The notes under the pieces: model-generated
The model's database searches: none
What the model saw: only the letters and a program-made list of their open reading frames with translations
What the model was told of the DNA's origin: nothing
Position numbers and translations under genes: made by a program
Origin: Eretmocerus hayati
Taxonomy: Eukaryota; Arthropoda; Insecta; Hymenoptera; Aphelinidae
DNA length: 64,000 nucleotides
Assembly (NCBI GenBank): GCA_029851415.1
Contig: CM056742.1
Location: 16,657,736-16,721,735, forward strand
Reading direction: 5' to 3'
Shown: positions 47,922 through 60,323 of the stretch, piece by piece
Layout of the letters: the number at the start of each line of letters is the position of its first letter
How positions within the stretch are numbered: position 1 is the stretch's first letter

Positions 47922-50900
47922 GTTTTTCTGACGAATTTCAAAAATGTATATAGGTATTACCTTTGTGGATTGGATAAGCATTCAATTTAGATTTCATAGT
48001 AAATAATGCATCTGACGAACTCCATTAATTTTTACAGAACTTCGCAAATGATTTTTTAAAAAGCAAGATTGCAGAATTTATATTTTGAGGGAAAAGTTTG
48101 ATAATTAAGCCTGTAGAATCTGAATAAGGCTTCGATCTCAGATTTTATGGTGTGCATCTGGGTACATAACAAGTACAGAAACTAAGGATGAGAGGCGAAA
48201 TTTAGATACTTCCGTGTTATCTAATACAGTAGGCGCACAGTCATTTCGCAAGAAATTCAAACTTTATCCAATTTGGCAATAGATGTGATACGAGTATTTA
48301 TCGATTGCGTGGGAGGCTTACGTTACAAAATTGGAAATAAAAGTGAGCTTGATAAGGAGAAATAACCGCATCACAAATTTTATTTTAAATGTTTCGATAC
48401 CAGCTTGTCATCATGCATGTGCAAGATATTTTATTCAAACTGAAAATTCAAGAATGAAACACAATTTTACATTCGCAAACAAGGATCGATCGATCGATCG
48501 AAACATCAATTACGAAGAAGAAAAACCGATTACGAGGATTCGAACCTGTACAGCAATTATTGGATAACACAACAACAAATTGTCAGATCGGTTCACATGC
48601 TTGGCCTCGTGTTTGGCTTTCATTTAATTTGCAAAAAGAGACTCTGTGTAAAAAGCGAGGTAAAAAGTCATGCGGTCCCATATATTTTTTAGTATAGGGG
48701 TCGATTGGATCGGCGAATTATACACTACATGAACATAAGTAATTCGCATATGCATGCAGGCATGTATGTTACATACATTGAGTACATCACGCAAGCGAAA
48801 CCATCATCATCAGGCATCAGGAGGATTGTTGCTGCAGATTGGGCAGAAATAAAGAGAAGGGGAAGGTTACGCGAGCACGCGCCGGGGCATCATGCATTGA
48901 GAATTGCTCTTGTAGTGATGGGGCCCGTTTTGCAACGATCCAATGCAAGACAGAAAAGATGCGCGCATGAGAGTGAAAGGTATAATGCTCTGCTTGAATT
49001 TGCCGCCAGCATCGCAAGCCAAAGTGCAAACCAGGTTTCTGAAGAAATTTGTATTCATTCTCAGCTTTGAGGTTCATCATAGCCTAATTCTTACATTTAA
49101 GTGTGAGGTGCATTCGCTTGCTAAACATTAGATGTGAAACTGAGAGGCTAGGTTTTTTTTCGTCATCGATTTTTTGATAAATTTTTTTTTTCTTTTAAAT
49201 ATTGCGCCCTAATGATGACACCTACATTTCAATATTAACTGTAAAGGTGTACATTTGTTGAATTTTTAATTAATTAGATTGAAAATTTAATCCATGAGTT
49301 GGTTATTATTTTCCGTTATGCCAGCTATTTGATCCTACCCTTCAGAATTCTTAAACTGTTCTTACCAGTTATGATTTTCCAAAATTACAAAATGGTATCG
49401 ATAACAGATTTGATGATTTAAAACGACACTTGTAAAGAAATTATTTAGCTCAACTCTTAAAATTCAACCGTTCCCTCATCTCTGAGGATAATTCGGAAAT
49501 ATTTCATTGAGAAATTTTTACCGTTGAAATTTGATCTGATTCAATCTGGAATGAACAACACGCGGAAACTCCTTTTCAGAATTGTAGAAACAATCCTAAA
49601 GCGGGTTTGATTTTGCAGAGGTTCATTTTGGTTCTGATTGATACCTTGCAACCCAGATTTTATCTAAAGACGTATAAATATTTTTTCTTCTCAAATAATT
49701 TACTCTTGTTGAGATTCCGATTGGGCACAATTACCATAGAAAAGCTTAGAACAGACAAGAGCATCATTCTTTACGATGGCTCCTGCAGGACCCAATGGGT
49801 TATTGGGTCACCCACCGAGTCGAGATGAAAATTTCGATACCTGATATTTAAGGATTTACACGCGTTTTACGCGTCAGTTTATCCAAGTAACAATGTCAAT
49901 ACCACAACCGACAAATACCAGACCGCAAAAACCATTCGGGTGGAATTACGCCATCGCCACCCCTTCTCTCGCACACTCTTTTAGGCACATGCATTTGCGC
50001 TGCTTAATCTACCACTCCAATTCCAATTTTTTTTTATCGTCAACTTTCACAATCCTCCACACCTGATGGGTTCTGCATCAGGACCCATATTTTTAGTACA
50101 TCAGCATCTACTAAAATCGGGGGCAGAGACTAATGGTATACCATCACTGGCTTTTCTTCGAGAAAGACGCTACATTGATATTTGGATAGTTTTTGGCGAC
50201 CGCAGAGTTAACCCGGTCAGGAAATATGAGAATGATTGTGCTTTTTCAAAATTAAAAAAAAAAGTCGACTATATTTTTCATATAAAGTTGGAAGGGCTTT
50301 ATTAATCCCTCCAATCACGGAAGAGGGTTATTTTTTGATCTGAAACAAGGTGACAGAATGCCTATGTATTCATGGACTACTAACTCTAGTATTAGCAGTT
50401 TGATTTTCAAACCACGGGTCTTACGGGACCCACCGAAATATAAAGGATTCAAGGTGTCGTTGAATAACCAAAAAATGGAATTCATACAAACTAAATCCAA
50501 ACATTGCAGAGTTAGAAACACACACAAAATGTGGTCGAATCTAAATTTTTCAACGAAGGGCTCAATTTTTGCTTCAATTTTAATAATTTAATTTGGCCGT
50601 CATACATATTGAAATTAAGGTGGTGCATACGAGTCAAATTCCAAAAATATTCTCCTAACCTTTGACCACTTGAACCTATAAATGAGTTGTGTCCAGTTAC
50701 ATTGTGTACCAAACTCACTTTTCAATCGCTAGATTTTCTGACCTCAAAATCCACACCCCCCATGTTTTAATTCTGCAGAAGACTTCGGTTTTTTCCATCT
50801 TTGTCGTGCAATTCTATGTGAAGAAATAGTGTTTAAAAATTTTGGGACATGAAGATCTCAACGAATGAAGAAAAATTTATTCTTTGATCCAAAATATGGA

Positions 50901-52810
50901 CTGAACACAGCTCAAGTTAGTAAAACCAAATATAACTTAGCGTTTTGACAAAGCCTACGTAGAAAATGTACCTATATGAGCGTCGTTTGCCTAGAAGAAC
51001 CAAGTTCTCACTAAAATTTTTGAACGGTCTTCGCCAGGTCATTTTTCACAATTTTCATTCAATCGATTAGATATGCATACATTAGCATCACTTCATTATA
51101 AATTCTCTCGAAAAATTCCATCTCTACGGTCTCGACGTCAAATTCTTCAAGATGATAAAACATAAGAGTAATCTCACTACTTATAATTCTTTCCTTCAAT
51201 CGTCTCTTTTTATTCATAAATCTATCTTACGAAATTTTATCACATTCTGACTGACTGACAACCACGTACCGAGAATACACGTATCTATAGTATAGTCAAA
51301 GATTGCAATATTGCAATGTGCACCATTGAACAAAGTGTGACTTTTGCTCACGTATAGGCCGTTACTCTGGAGCAAGACCTTCCATCCTAACACTCGTACT
51401 TTGTAAACTATCTCGATTCTGTCTTTTTCACACTCCTATTATAGCATCTCGCTCCATTTTGCTGTGCTTACCTTTCCATTTCTTTATATTTACAGCCAGA
51501 AGTAAACGTGCGCTTGCATTCAAATATATCTATAGGCATAACGGGTAATACATCAAAATTACCAAATCGTGAGTTTGTTGGTTGAGTGTTATATTCTTGG
51601 CCTCGGTTTCGAAGAAAATTTTTTTTGCGCAAGGTTGAGAAAAACACGATGCAAAATCTAATTCATGAGGATAACACGTTTTTTTTTACATTTAATCGAG
51701 TTATAGAATGAAGTAGAATGAGTTATTATATGGGGAATATGAGAATGGAAAAAATGGATGGGTGAAGATTTTTTGGAGAAGAATCAGAGGTATGTAGATA
51801 GCAGAATTGATTAGGAAATGTCGAAATGGCATCAATGAGAAGTGAAACCGAGATAACATTTTTCAATACTGAAGCCTGATGCTTGCTTGAGGGTAAATGT
51901 ACAGTCTTCTAGAAAAATAGAGATAGCTTTGAAACACTTCATCAATCTCAATTAAGCTTCATTTGGTCGATTACCACATTATCTTTGGTTGATTCGATAA
52001 AGCAAATACACATGATGTCAAAATTGTAAATGGAACCCGCGAGGTAGGCATTCGAATGAAAGTTGATATTAGACCTGGCGCATTTATAATAGTGTACATT
52101 ACACTAGAATGCAATTTAGATAATTTTAGAGTGTATACTCAAGTTTAACCTTGTGAATTTAGCGATTTATAGTTTTTAAGAAACAGGTTGTCGGCCAAGC
52201 AGCCGTGCGGGTTTGTTGCGAAAAATCAAGCATTATTTGCAAATATTTTTTTCACACGAGGAGCTGATTCTGGAAACCCGAAACCAGATATTTTAGTACT
52301 AGAATACGACCGACAAAAAATTAAGAAGGATAAAATTGTCGTGGGCTTAGAGAATTCAGGAAAACATTTGATTTTTTTTTTGAAGTCTTAGAGTGGAATT
52401 ACCATATAGGCATTTACGTTGAAAATGTGCAATAGTCTGCAATTTTACTTCCGTTGACTTGAGTTCATGACGAATGAGTTAGTGGGGTAATTGTTAATAG
52501 GCTGATGTTAAAAATTATTTTGTGGTGCTTGCATCCAGTGAAACTGTTAAATTGTTTCTACCGATGTGTTCGAATATCGGAAGTATGCGGTTTGCAAAAT
52601 TCTTAGTGATTGTTCTTACAATGGATTTGAGGATTGCTTCGTGTATGTTTGATTCAAGATCGCTGTAAATAATTGCCTTATCGAACGAGAAATTAAAGAA
52701 ATACTAACGAGTATTAAGATAAAGTATTGCATTGACAATTTGTTTGGCTGCGATTTACTCGGTATTAGAATTTCAAAGTTTCCTGCAAAATGAGCTCATG
52801 ATATTTACCA
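47922..52810. other. Intergenic or intronic DNA, no confident gene
   Basis: About 4.9 kb. The block 48790-49060 is less AT-rich than its surroundings (for example GCGAGCACGCGCCGGGGCAT near 48868) and could be regulatory or exonic, but its ORFs in three frames all lack domains. A tRNA-like relic is at 48528-48610. A GGACCCAATGGGTTATTGGG palindrome near 49790 resembles the internal palindromes of the TTAA MITEs. Confidence 0.45.
48528..48610 (-). repeat. tRNA-like relic or SINE head
   Basis: On the minus strand a B-box-like AGGTTCGAATCCTC (about 48536-48549) is preceded about 50 bases upstream by AGGCCAAGCATGTG, a weak A-box. A closed cloverleaf is not evident, so this is probably a SINE head or tRNA pseudogene. 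Confidence 0.35.
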
Positions 52811-54383
52811 CGATTTTACATACAAAATCTGATTTATGAAGAAATTCTTTTGATACTCCTTGTAGAAGCCTAAAAGTCACCTCGTCGCTCCAAATTCTGA
52901 TTGAGACTGAGAGTGGTACTCGTGATCAAGTACGCTGTGCTGTATTCATGATCGAGTATTCCTAATCCTAGTGATCAAGTACTCTGGGTGGTACTCGTGA
53001 TCGAATACTCTGTGTGGTGCCCGTGATCAAGTATTCAATGTGGTACTCGTCATCTAGTACCCTGTGCGGTATTCGTGATTGAGTACTCCTAATAATAGTC
53101 ATCAAGCACTCTGGGTAGAGCCAGTGATCAAGTACTCAATGCGGTTCACGTGATCAATTACCCTGGGTGAAACTCGTTATAGAGTACCGCTAATCCTAGT
53201 TATAAGGTATTCTATGTGGTACTCCTGGGTGGTGCCCATGATCAAGTACTCAATGTGGTACTCGTGATCAAGTATTCTGGGTGATACTCGTGATGGAATA
53301 CTCCTAATCCTAGTTATCAGGTACCCTGGGTGGTACTCGTGATCGAATACTCTGGGTGGTGCCCGTGATCAAGTATTCAATGTGGTACTCGTGATCAAGT
53401 ACCCTGTGCGGTATTCGTGATCGAGTACTCCTAATAATAGTGATCAAGTACTCTGGGTGGTGCCGGAGATCAAGTACTCAATGTGGTACACGTGATTAAG
53501 TACTCTGGGTGAAACTTGTGATCGAGTTCTCTTAATCATAGTTATAAGGTACTTTAGGTGGTACTCGTAATCGAGTACTCTGGGTTGTGCCCGTGATCAA
53601 GTACTCAATGTGATACTCGTGATCAAGTATTCTGGGTGATACTCGAGATGGAGCACTGCTAATCCTAGTTATCAGGTACTATGGGTGGTACTCGTGACCG
53701 AGTACTACTAGAGTACTCGATCACGAGGATCATTCGGAGAACTTAATCACGATTACCATTCAGAGTACTTGATCACTAATGTTAGGACTACTTAATCACT
53801 TGTATTAGAGTACTTGATCACGAGTCTCACCTCGAGTACTCAATTACGAGCACTACCGAAACTCACGAGTAACACCCAGAGTACTTGATCACGTGTATCA
53901 CATTGAGTACTTGATCATGGGCACCAACCGTAGTACTCGATCTCGGGTACCAACCAGAATACTTGATCACTATTATTAACTTGATCACTAGTATTACTCT
54001 TAGTACTTGATCACTTGTACTGGAAGTGCTTGATCACGAGTCTCACATCGAGTACTCAATTACAAGCACCACCGAAACTTTCTCATCACGATCACCACCC
54101 AGAGTACTTGATCACTAGAATCAGGGGTAATTGATCACGAGTACCATTAATGGTTACTCGATCACAGGCACCAACCAGAGTACTCGATCACTAGTATTTA
54201 AGGATAACCCATCGCTATCGAGTAACACTCTCAGTACTTGATCATGAGTACCGCCCCGAGTACTTGATCACGAGCACCCCCGTCAGTCTCAATCGGATGC
54301 TGGAGAGTCGAAGTTACTTTTTGGGCTTTTACGAAGAGTATGAAAAATTATCTTCCATAGATCAGTATCCGTACGAAAAATCG
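52811..54383. mobile_element. Foldback-like element with minisatellite arms (1.57 kb)
   Basis: From about 52909 to 53705 the sequence is a tandem array of about 26-bp units like GTACTCGTGATCAAGTACTC with TGGGTG spacers. From 53705 to about 54275 the same units run in reverse complement. Unique arms outside the array also pair: ATTGAGACTGAGAGTGGT (52900) with the reverse of CCGTCAGTCTCAAT (54275), and GATACTCCTTGTAGAAGCC (52852) with the region near 54325. In the left arm a 342-bp higher-order period is visible (GTATTCAATGTGGTACTCGT at 53031 and again at 53373). Long inverted repeats built of tandem subrepeats are the defining layout of Foldback/Galileo-type elements. No transposase. Confidence 0.75.
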
Positions 54384-55595
54384 GCTGATTTTTGAGATTT
54401 TAGGCGTAAAACTTCAGCATCTATGAACTAAACAAATTTCTTGTTAAAATCGCAGGGTGTGACGTGACAGGGCTTAAATGGTATTTTCGGATTCAACGAG
54501 TGATTTTACCTAGGGCCTGCTAGGCCAGTTCTTTTGTAAATGACTTTTCTTCCAAAATGTTGGCCGGTATAATCGAAAACTATCTTGGATTAGATCCCAC
54601 TTCGACTTCATAATTATCTCTCGAATCAAGTCCCGCTCAAATACTTTTGTAAAATTCTAACTTTCCTTGATCCATAATTTTTTTGTACATCAGGATGAAT
54701 TCAGAGAATGCAATACAATCATACTATCTTTGTTTCAATTCATAATAAATAAATTGATGTTCCATCTCGTTGGCACATTGTACAAATGCAAAATACAACA
54801 CTTAACGTGTATAAAATGTGCAAACCAAGGGCCTTTCGTAATACATACTCTCCTCCTGCGGCAAGCCACTTCAATATACCAAAGCGCGACATGGACCCTC
54901 GAGGCATTTTTTGAATGACGATCGCAACACATTCATTCCATAATATGCAAGTGATATTCTATACTTGCATGCCATGCCACTGTCGAGGTATAATACTTTA
55001 TCATCCAAGTATTAAAGAAAAAGGAAATTTCTGTGGTATGCATTATATTATTAACACAGACAAGGCTGAGAAGTTGAAAATACTTACACCGCGTATTATA
55101 CTTTCGTCAATAGCGGTACCCACCGAGAATAACCGCACGAAGGTATTTACGGTTGGGATTACGGGGGAATATTTACCTATAGTATATTTTTGTACTCTTG
55201 ATTTGATTTCTCACCGGTTAACGATTAGCAACATTTTTTTTAGTTTATGTAAATTTGAATAAAGGTAGTTAAAGAACATTTGATTTCGGACATTTGTCAT
55301 GAATGTTTTCTATTCGAAAGGCAAATTAATGTCAATGTGTATTCATAAAGATTATCTTGGTTCACCAATCGGTACGAGCAAGCCCAAGCATGTACAGCGT
55401 TCGAAAATGCATACACCTCCATCAGTCCATCCAGCATGACGACAAAGAATTCTGCAACCTGTCGTTGTGACTCGAGCTCCATCGTACCAACACTGACCCG
55501 GTATCAGATCAACTTCCAAAATACAAGGCATGAACTTAATTTCGATACTAGAAAATTACGAAATTATGGAATACAGGTAGTTGAGTTAGGTTTAA
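54384..55595. other. Intergenic or intronic DNA, no gene seen
   Basis: Short ORFs without domains; no splice pattern I can support. Confidence 0.5.
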
Positions 55596-55977
55596 GGCGA
55601 TGCGGTCGCCGTGCAACCCGGAAATTATATCTCATTTAGATGTAAATCAAAAAAATTTCACGAAACGAAATTGGAGACGATTTGTCCATTACGTATTATC
55701 ATCTGAATTTTGGTGGACAACTCATTATTTGTCACCAATCACAAGACTATCACTTGAAGAACGAGAATAACTTGCCCGCGGACACTTCCTAACCTACAAA
55801 TTGGCACATTTTCGTTCACAAAAATCTCATAATCTTTTCCAATTTGGGCTAGACGAAGAGTTATCCAGGCCAAGTTGGATAATAATAAAGCTTGGATAAC
55901 TCGTCGTTTGGCCCAAATTGGAAAAGATTTTGAGAGTTTTGTGAACAAAATTCAGCGTGCACGGCGACAGCATCGCC
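55596..55977. mobile_element. TTAA-flanked MITE with GGCGATGC ends (382 bp)
   Basis: TTAA at 55592-55595 and 55978-55981 flank inverted ends GGCGATGCGGTCGCCGTGCA and, reversed, GGCGATGCTGTCGCCGTGCA (one mismatch in 20). Inner arms also pair: GTTCACAAAAATCTCATAAT near 55812 with the reverse of 55925-55945, and TCTTTTCCAATTTGGG with CCCAAATTGGAAAAGA. Non-coding. Superfamily (piggyBac or Kolobok) inferred from TTAA only. Confidence 0.82.
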
Positions 55978-56367
55978 TTAAATGAATGACTCTTGTCTTT
56001 TTACATTTATCTCATATTCATATTCAGTGGTTCTAATACTGGCAGCCTTATCAAAGGTGGTTATGATCGAATTGAAATTTTTTGAATCAGTTAGGTGAAG
56101 ATTCTAAATGTTATACTGAATTTTGTTATTAATTTGAGGTTTGCTTTTTTGGGAAATTCCGAGTGCTGATTCTTAAAAAATTTATGAATGAATACCTAAT
56201 GCGTCAGAATATGTAAATACATAAGAGAAAACTCCACTAGTGGACGTCCTGGTTGCCTGTGTGTATGTACATTTGATGATGAAAATTTACGACTTTTCAT
56301 ATTTCTCGGTGATTCGTTTGATTTGTATTGAATTAGTGATAATAGAATAGAGTTGTGATATACTTAC

Positions 56368-56542
56368 TTATTTTCGGCTTGTTGACTATGATTTCACACA
56401 CTTCTGTATAAAATGTAAAGTTATAAAACGACGATTTTTTTTTAAAAATAATAAAATTGAGAAACTCACCGTCTCTTGGCACGAGGGTGGAAATTTGAAT
56501 GATCCTGATAAGAATGTAAAATAAAATAATGACGAGCTCCAT
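56368..56542 (-). CDS. Possible start of a small secreted-protein gene (two exons)
   Basis: On the minus strand an ATG at 56542 opens 24 codons, MELVIILFYILIRIIQ then ISTLVPRD, resembling a hydrophobic signal peptide, and reaches a consensus donor GACG|GTGAGT at 56470/56469. A 66-base intron with acceptor TTTTATACAG ends at 56404, and exon 2 (56403-56368) reads on in phase, EVCEIIVNKPKI, to a second donor ATAA|GTAAGT. Both splice sites are close to the animal consensus and the intron length is typical of insects. The intron is a multiple of three without stops, so the frame is also open unspliced, which weakens the case. No further exon could be fixed and no family is recognised. It may be a short peptide gene or chance. 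Confidence 0.3.
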
Positions 56543-59500
56543 TAGATTCTACTATGAAACAGTATCTCTACGGACTGGATATTAAATGAAGTTTTACTCA
56601 ACTCAACTTCGTTCACCGCCCATTCAAACGAGTGTCTTTAAAAAATTAAACTCCCAATTCGTTTTTGTCCTTTCATTTTATCATCGAAAAGCAGATGTTA
56701 CTCACTCAGGAAAAAGTTCAATTTCAATTTTATAATACGACGAACAAGAACAAACTCGCAACATTTTGCAACAAAAATCATGTAGATTTTGAAATTTATT
56801 AACCATCTGTTTTGAGTAGTTTCCTTGAAAAAAGCCATAAGTACAGTCATATCACAGTATTTTCCTTTTTTGATTGAGTCAGAGCATCTCAATAATTTGA
56901 ATATCTCAATCATTCTTTCTAATTTAATATCATCTGCCAAATGCTCGTTTTACACTTTCAAATACACGTGTTTTTCACGCAAATACCACCTGCTTGTCCA
57001 AATCCGGCATGACGGCCTTAACGACGGCAGAGATTATCGAATTCATATTCATCACTTGTTGTAATTTTGGCTCTGTCAAACTAGCATTCTGCGGGCAAAA
57101 GGCTGTCATGATTTTACTCAGAATCGAGATGACTATTTTTCAGAATTATTCAAAAATTCGATGGAAACGCGGTTCTGCAGTCTTCATACCAGAAAATTAT
57201 AACTGCTATGGGCTTGAACAATCACCAAGGGTTTTGAGGACTCATTTTCCTCGCCTTGTCTGCTGGGGAATAAAATAGTCAAATAAGCTGAAGTGGTCGT
57301 ACCGTCACAAGACAATGAAAAATTGTTATAGATCGCTAGTTACGTTGATGATTAATAATTCTTAATTTATTTTGAAACTTATACGTAGCTGTTGAAATGA
57401 TACTGTATAATGATAGAAAACAAACCGATCATTTTCATCCCAAGCAAAAATACTTCCTAACAACATTTATCTGGCACGTCTAGATACATAAGGACATGCT
57501 CAAAATCCAATGTTTGTGAAATCTTTTGATGGGAACATGATAAAAATCGAGAGATTACATAAATTTCTAGCGTTTCCTAGAGTAAACTCGCTATTCTATG
57601 CCGCGACAGAAAAATGGAAAAAGCAAATATTTTTGATTTTGTAATTTTGACATATTTTTTGTCATTTTGTAATTATTTCTCGATTTCTTCGTATCAGAAA
57701 TTCCTTCCGAGATCGAGAACTGTAGGTTTGAAATAATAACTGGGCTGTAAGACAACAGGCTAATCTTCTTTTAGGATATCATGATATTTGAGTAGAACCA
57801 TTTATGCGATGTTTAGAAAAAAAAAAAAGTTAACCTGATTTTGGTATTTAATAGCCAACATCTGACGAGCCATACACTGAAACTGAAATTACTTACTTAT
57901 CTCGGAATGCAAAAAAGTTTCGCTCAGCAAATCGTCCACATGTGCTTACCCACATGTGGCTTTTACACATGAATCTTACGGATATATAAACCTCACGTAT
58001 GAGACGAAAGTGTTTTACTTTCCTTTTACTTTTACTTGCAACTTCTGGATCTGCTCGACAAAATAACAGCCGATGAAGCGCACGATTTCCTTTTCAACAT
58101 ACCAGAATCATTTCACATAATTTCTCGTACAGTTGAACTACATTTGAATCTTGAAAATTTACCTATTTGATCGTATGAGTATAGTTTTGCCGTTCCGCTG
58201 TCTATATTTTGATTCACTACGAGGTATTTAGTACATGTAAAATCTTGAGAAAGGATTTAAAAGACTAATTTTACATAGTTACATAAATGATACCAATGAT
58301 GAGCTAACTTTTGTTACGCGAAGCGTCGACGCGTGACGAGGTTGGATTATATTCAAAAATCGAATCGAAACGGAGAATTAGCTTTGTGAAAGAATTGGAG
58401 CGACTCGAAATCGTTGTAATTCCAGTGGTTTGTCTGTGTGGTAAATGATTAATGATCGAACTTGCGCTGAATTTCTTCTTTGCGATCAAGAACTTTTTAT
58501 TTGGGCATTGGTTTGGAGAAACTTTGAGACATGATGGTAACAGAATGGCGTGAAAAATGTTATAGAGTTTACCATTTACGTGATTTAGTTCAAGAGCCAC
58601 TTCATTGAATTGTTTTTGCAGACATAGACTGATATGATTGAGCGTGAAAGGGGAGTCTGAGTAATGCGTGTTCTAATTCTTATAAGTTGGAAGTATAGGT
58701 TCAATAATATTTATAGTATCGTTCAGATCACGAGGAAGCTTTGCAAAATCGTTTTTGATCTTTCCATGGTTCTGCCCCGGATAAGAAAACCATTTGGAAG
58801 AATTTTCTATCGATCGGCTGTAGGAATCATACCCAACTTGTCTCATTATTGTCACTTGAGTTTCCTTTGCCAAAACCTTTTCTCAAGACGATTCCAGATT
58901 ACGAAGCAAAATGCACAGAAGCCATTAGGCATCACTGACACAGGCAGGAAGTATCTTTCCCCAGAATATTACGATAATTTTGATTTTCATGAAAATGTAT
59001 CGAATGCAGCCCTTTGATCTTCTAAGAAGTCAAGGGGGGAGATCCTTGTCCAATCTTTACAAAAATCTATAGTGTCTCATGGTCGTTGATGCAATCCAAG
59101 ACGCGCAATGGTTCAAGTTAGGAAATGTCTTCAGCAACGAGGCTAACAAAATTCTGGAACTTACAAGGAAAAATCTAACCTTGCCGGCCCTGGGTTCATC
59201 TCAAACTTTGGGGATCATCTTCTTTTGTTGACCAATAATGGAGATATCTCAAAGTAAGTTCCATGGGCATGTGGAACAGTTCAAATGTCTATGAACAATG
59301 CCATATATACTTTGCGATTCCAATTTTTTTTTTTCTTACAGTACCTAAAAGTTTGACAACCATATCAAAGACATGATGTTATTTATTCTACTCACCATAT
59401 CAACGGTACAAAATTTAAATTAAACCATTCACCGTTCTGTCACTTCCAGAGGACATTATCGATTTCCATTCATTTGTGATAATTTTCTCAAATTTCATTG

Positions 59501-60199
59501 AGAAAATTTGAAAATATTCTGAAAAATATCTTTAATACCAAAGATCCCAATGGAACACCAATACAATCTCACCATGGAATCATGAGAGCGAGAAAAATTA
59601 AAAAACGAAAAATTTTCAAAACTTGAATCCCTCCATTGCTCACTCGTTTCCGATCCCATAAATATATTTTGATGTAAGGAACTGTATTCCTGACACCAAA
59701 GGCTATCCTCCATTAAGCAAAACGAGGATGGGCTAACTGGTTCATGTAAGACTTATCAAGAGTCCCGATCGTGAATTATAATTTCACACCTCACTGGCAA
59801 ACGATCTCTACAAAATTCATTCTGCAACCGTTCAAAACCAGAATATCTGGGATCCTATCTATCAATTAATTCGAATTCCGGTTCACCAAGTTGCAATTCA
59901 TCAAGGTTTACCATCCCGACCCTTGGTTACCTCTATACGAGAAGACAAAGCAAATTCCTTGTGTGGAGGTGACAATTTCCGAATGCGGAACAAAGATGTT
60001 AAAGTTCATTTCATGGACGCGTAAATCAATCTCAAACAAGATACCTATCTCTTACCATAAATTCTCACATCCAAGATGCTTCAACATAATTTCCTATAAT
60101 ATATGAATTTGAGATATAGCTATATATATTCTATATATTCTTACAATGTATAGTTCACGATTTCCATGTCTCAAAATCTTTCCTTTTTTTCTTTTACAG
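56543..60199. other. Intergenic or intronic DNA upstream of the 60200 exon
   Basis: About 3.6 kb with no confident gene. An untranslated first exon and promoter for the gene at 60200 probably lie here or further left; I cannot place them. The 56994-57278 ORF has a hydrophobic, Cys-containing stretch vaguely like an insect olfactory receptor segment, too weak to call. Confidence 0.45.
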
Positions 60200-60323
60200 A
60201 TTCACCTGGAAAGGGACTAGTGTCGGAGCTATGCCCATAAAATCCTGAAACAGAAACAGTTTTCAAGCAACAGCAGAAGCATGAAGATCAGCCTCGCAGT
60301 TGCGTTTATCCTCGTTGCCCTTG
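60200..60323 (+). CDS. First coding exon of a secreted-protein gene
   Basis: A pyrimidine-rich acceptor (TTTTTTTCTTTTACAG, AG at 60198-60199) opens an exon with 81 bases of 5' UTR, an ATG at 60281, and 14 codons plus one base before a consensus donor CTTG|GTAAGT (60323/60324). The codons read MKISLAVAFILVAL: Lys then a hydrophobic core, a textbook signal-peptide start. The phase-1 intron right after the signal peptide is common in insect secreted-protein genes (venom, antimicrobial, odorant-binding and similar). The A-rich ATG context (CAGAAGCATGA) is acceptable. No second exon with matching phase is recognisable up to 64000, so the first coding intron is probably longer than 3.6 kb and the gene runs off the window. 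Family unknown. The acceptor implies at least one upstream non-coding exon. Confidence 0.6.

Noticed and set aside
52909..54275. CRISPR-like array of about 26-bp repeats
   Set aside because: Units are contiguous and degenerate with no unique spacers, they invert at the centre, and the genome is eukaryotic; it is a fold-back minisatellite.
56994..57278. 94-codon ORF with a hydrophobic stretch vaguely like part of an insect olfactory receptor
   Set aside because: Only a loose resemblance over about 40 residues, no conserved C-terminal motif or splice pattern, and no neighbouring exons.
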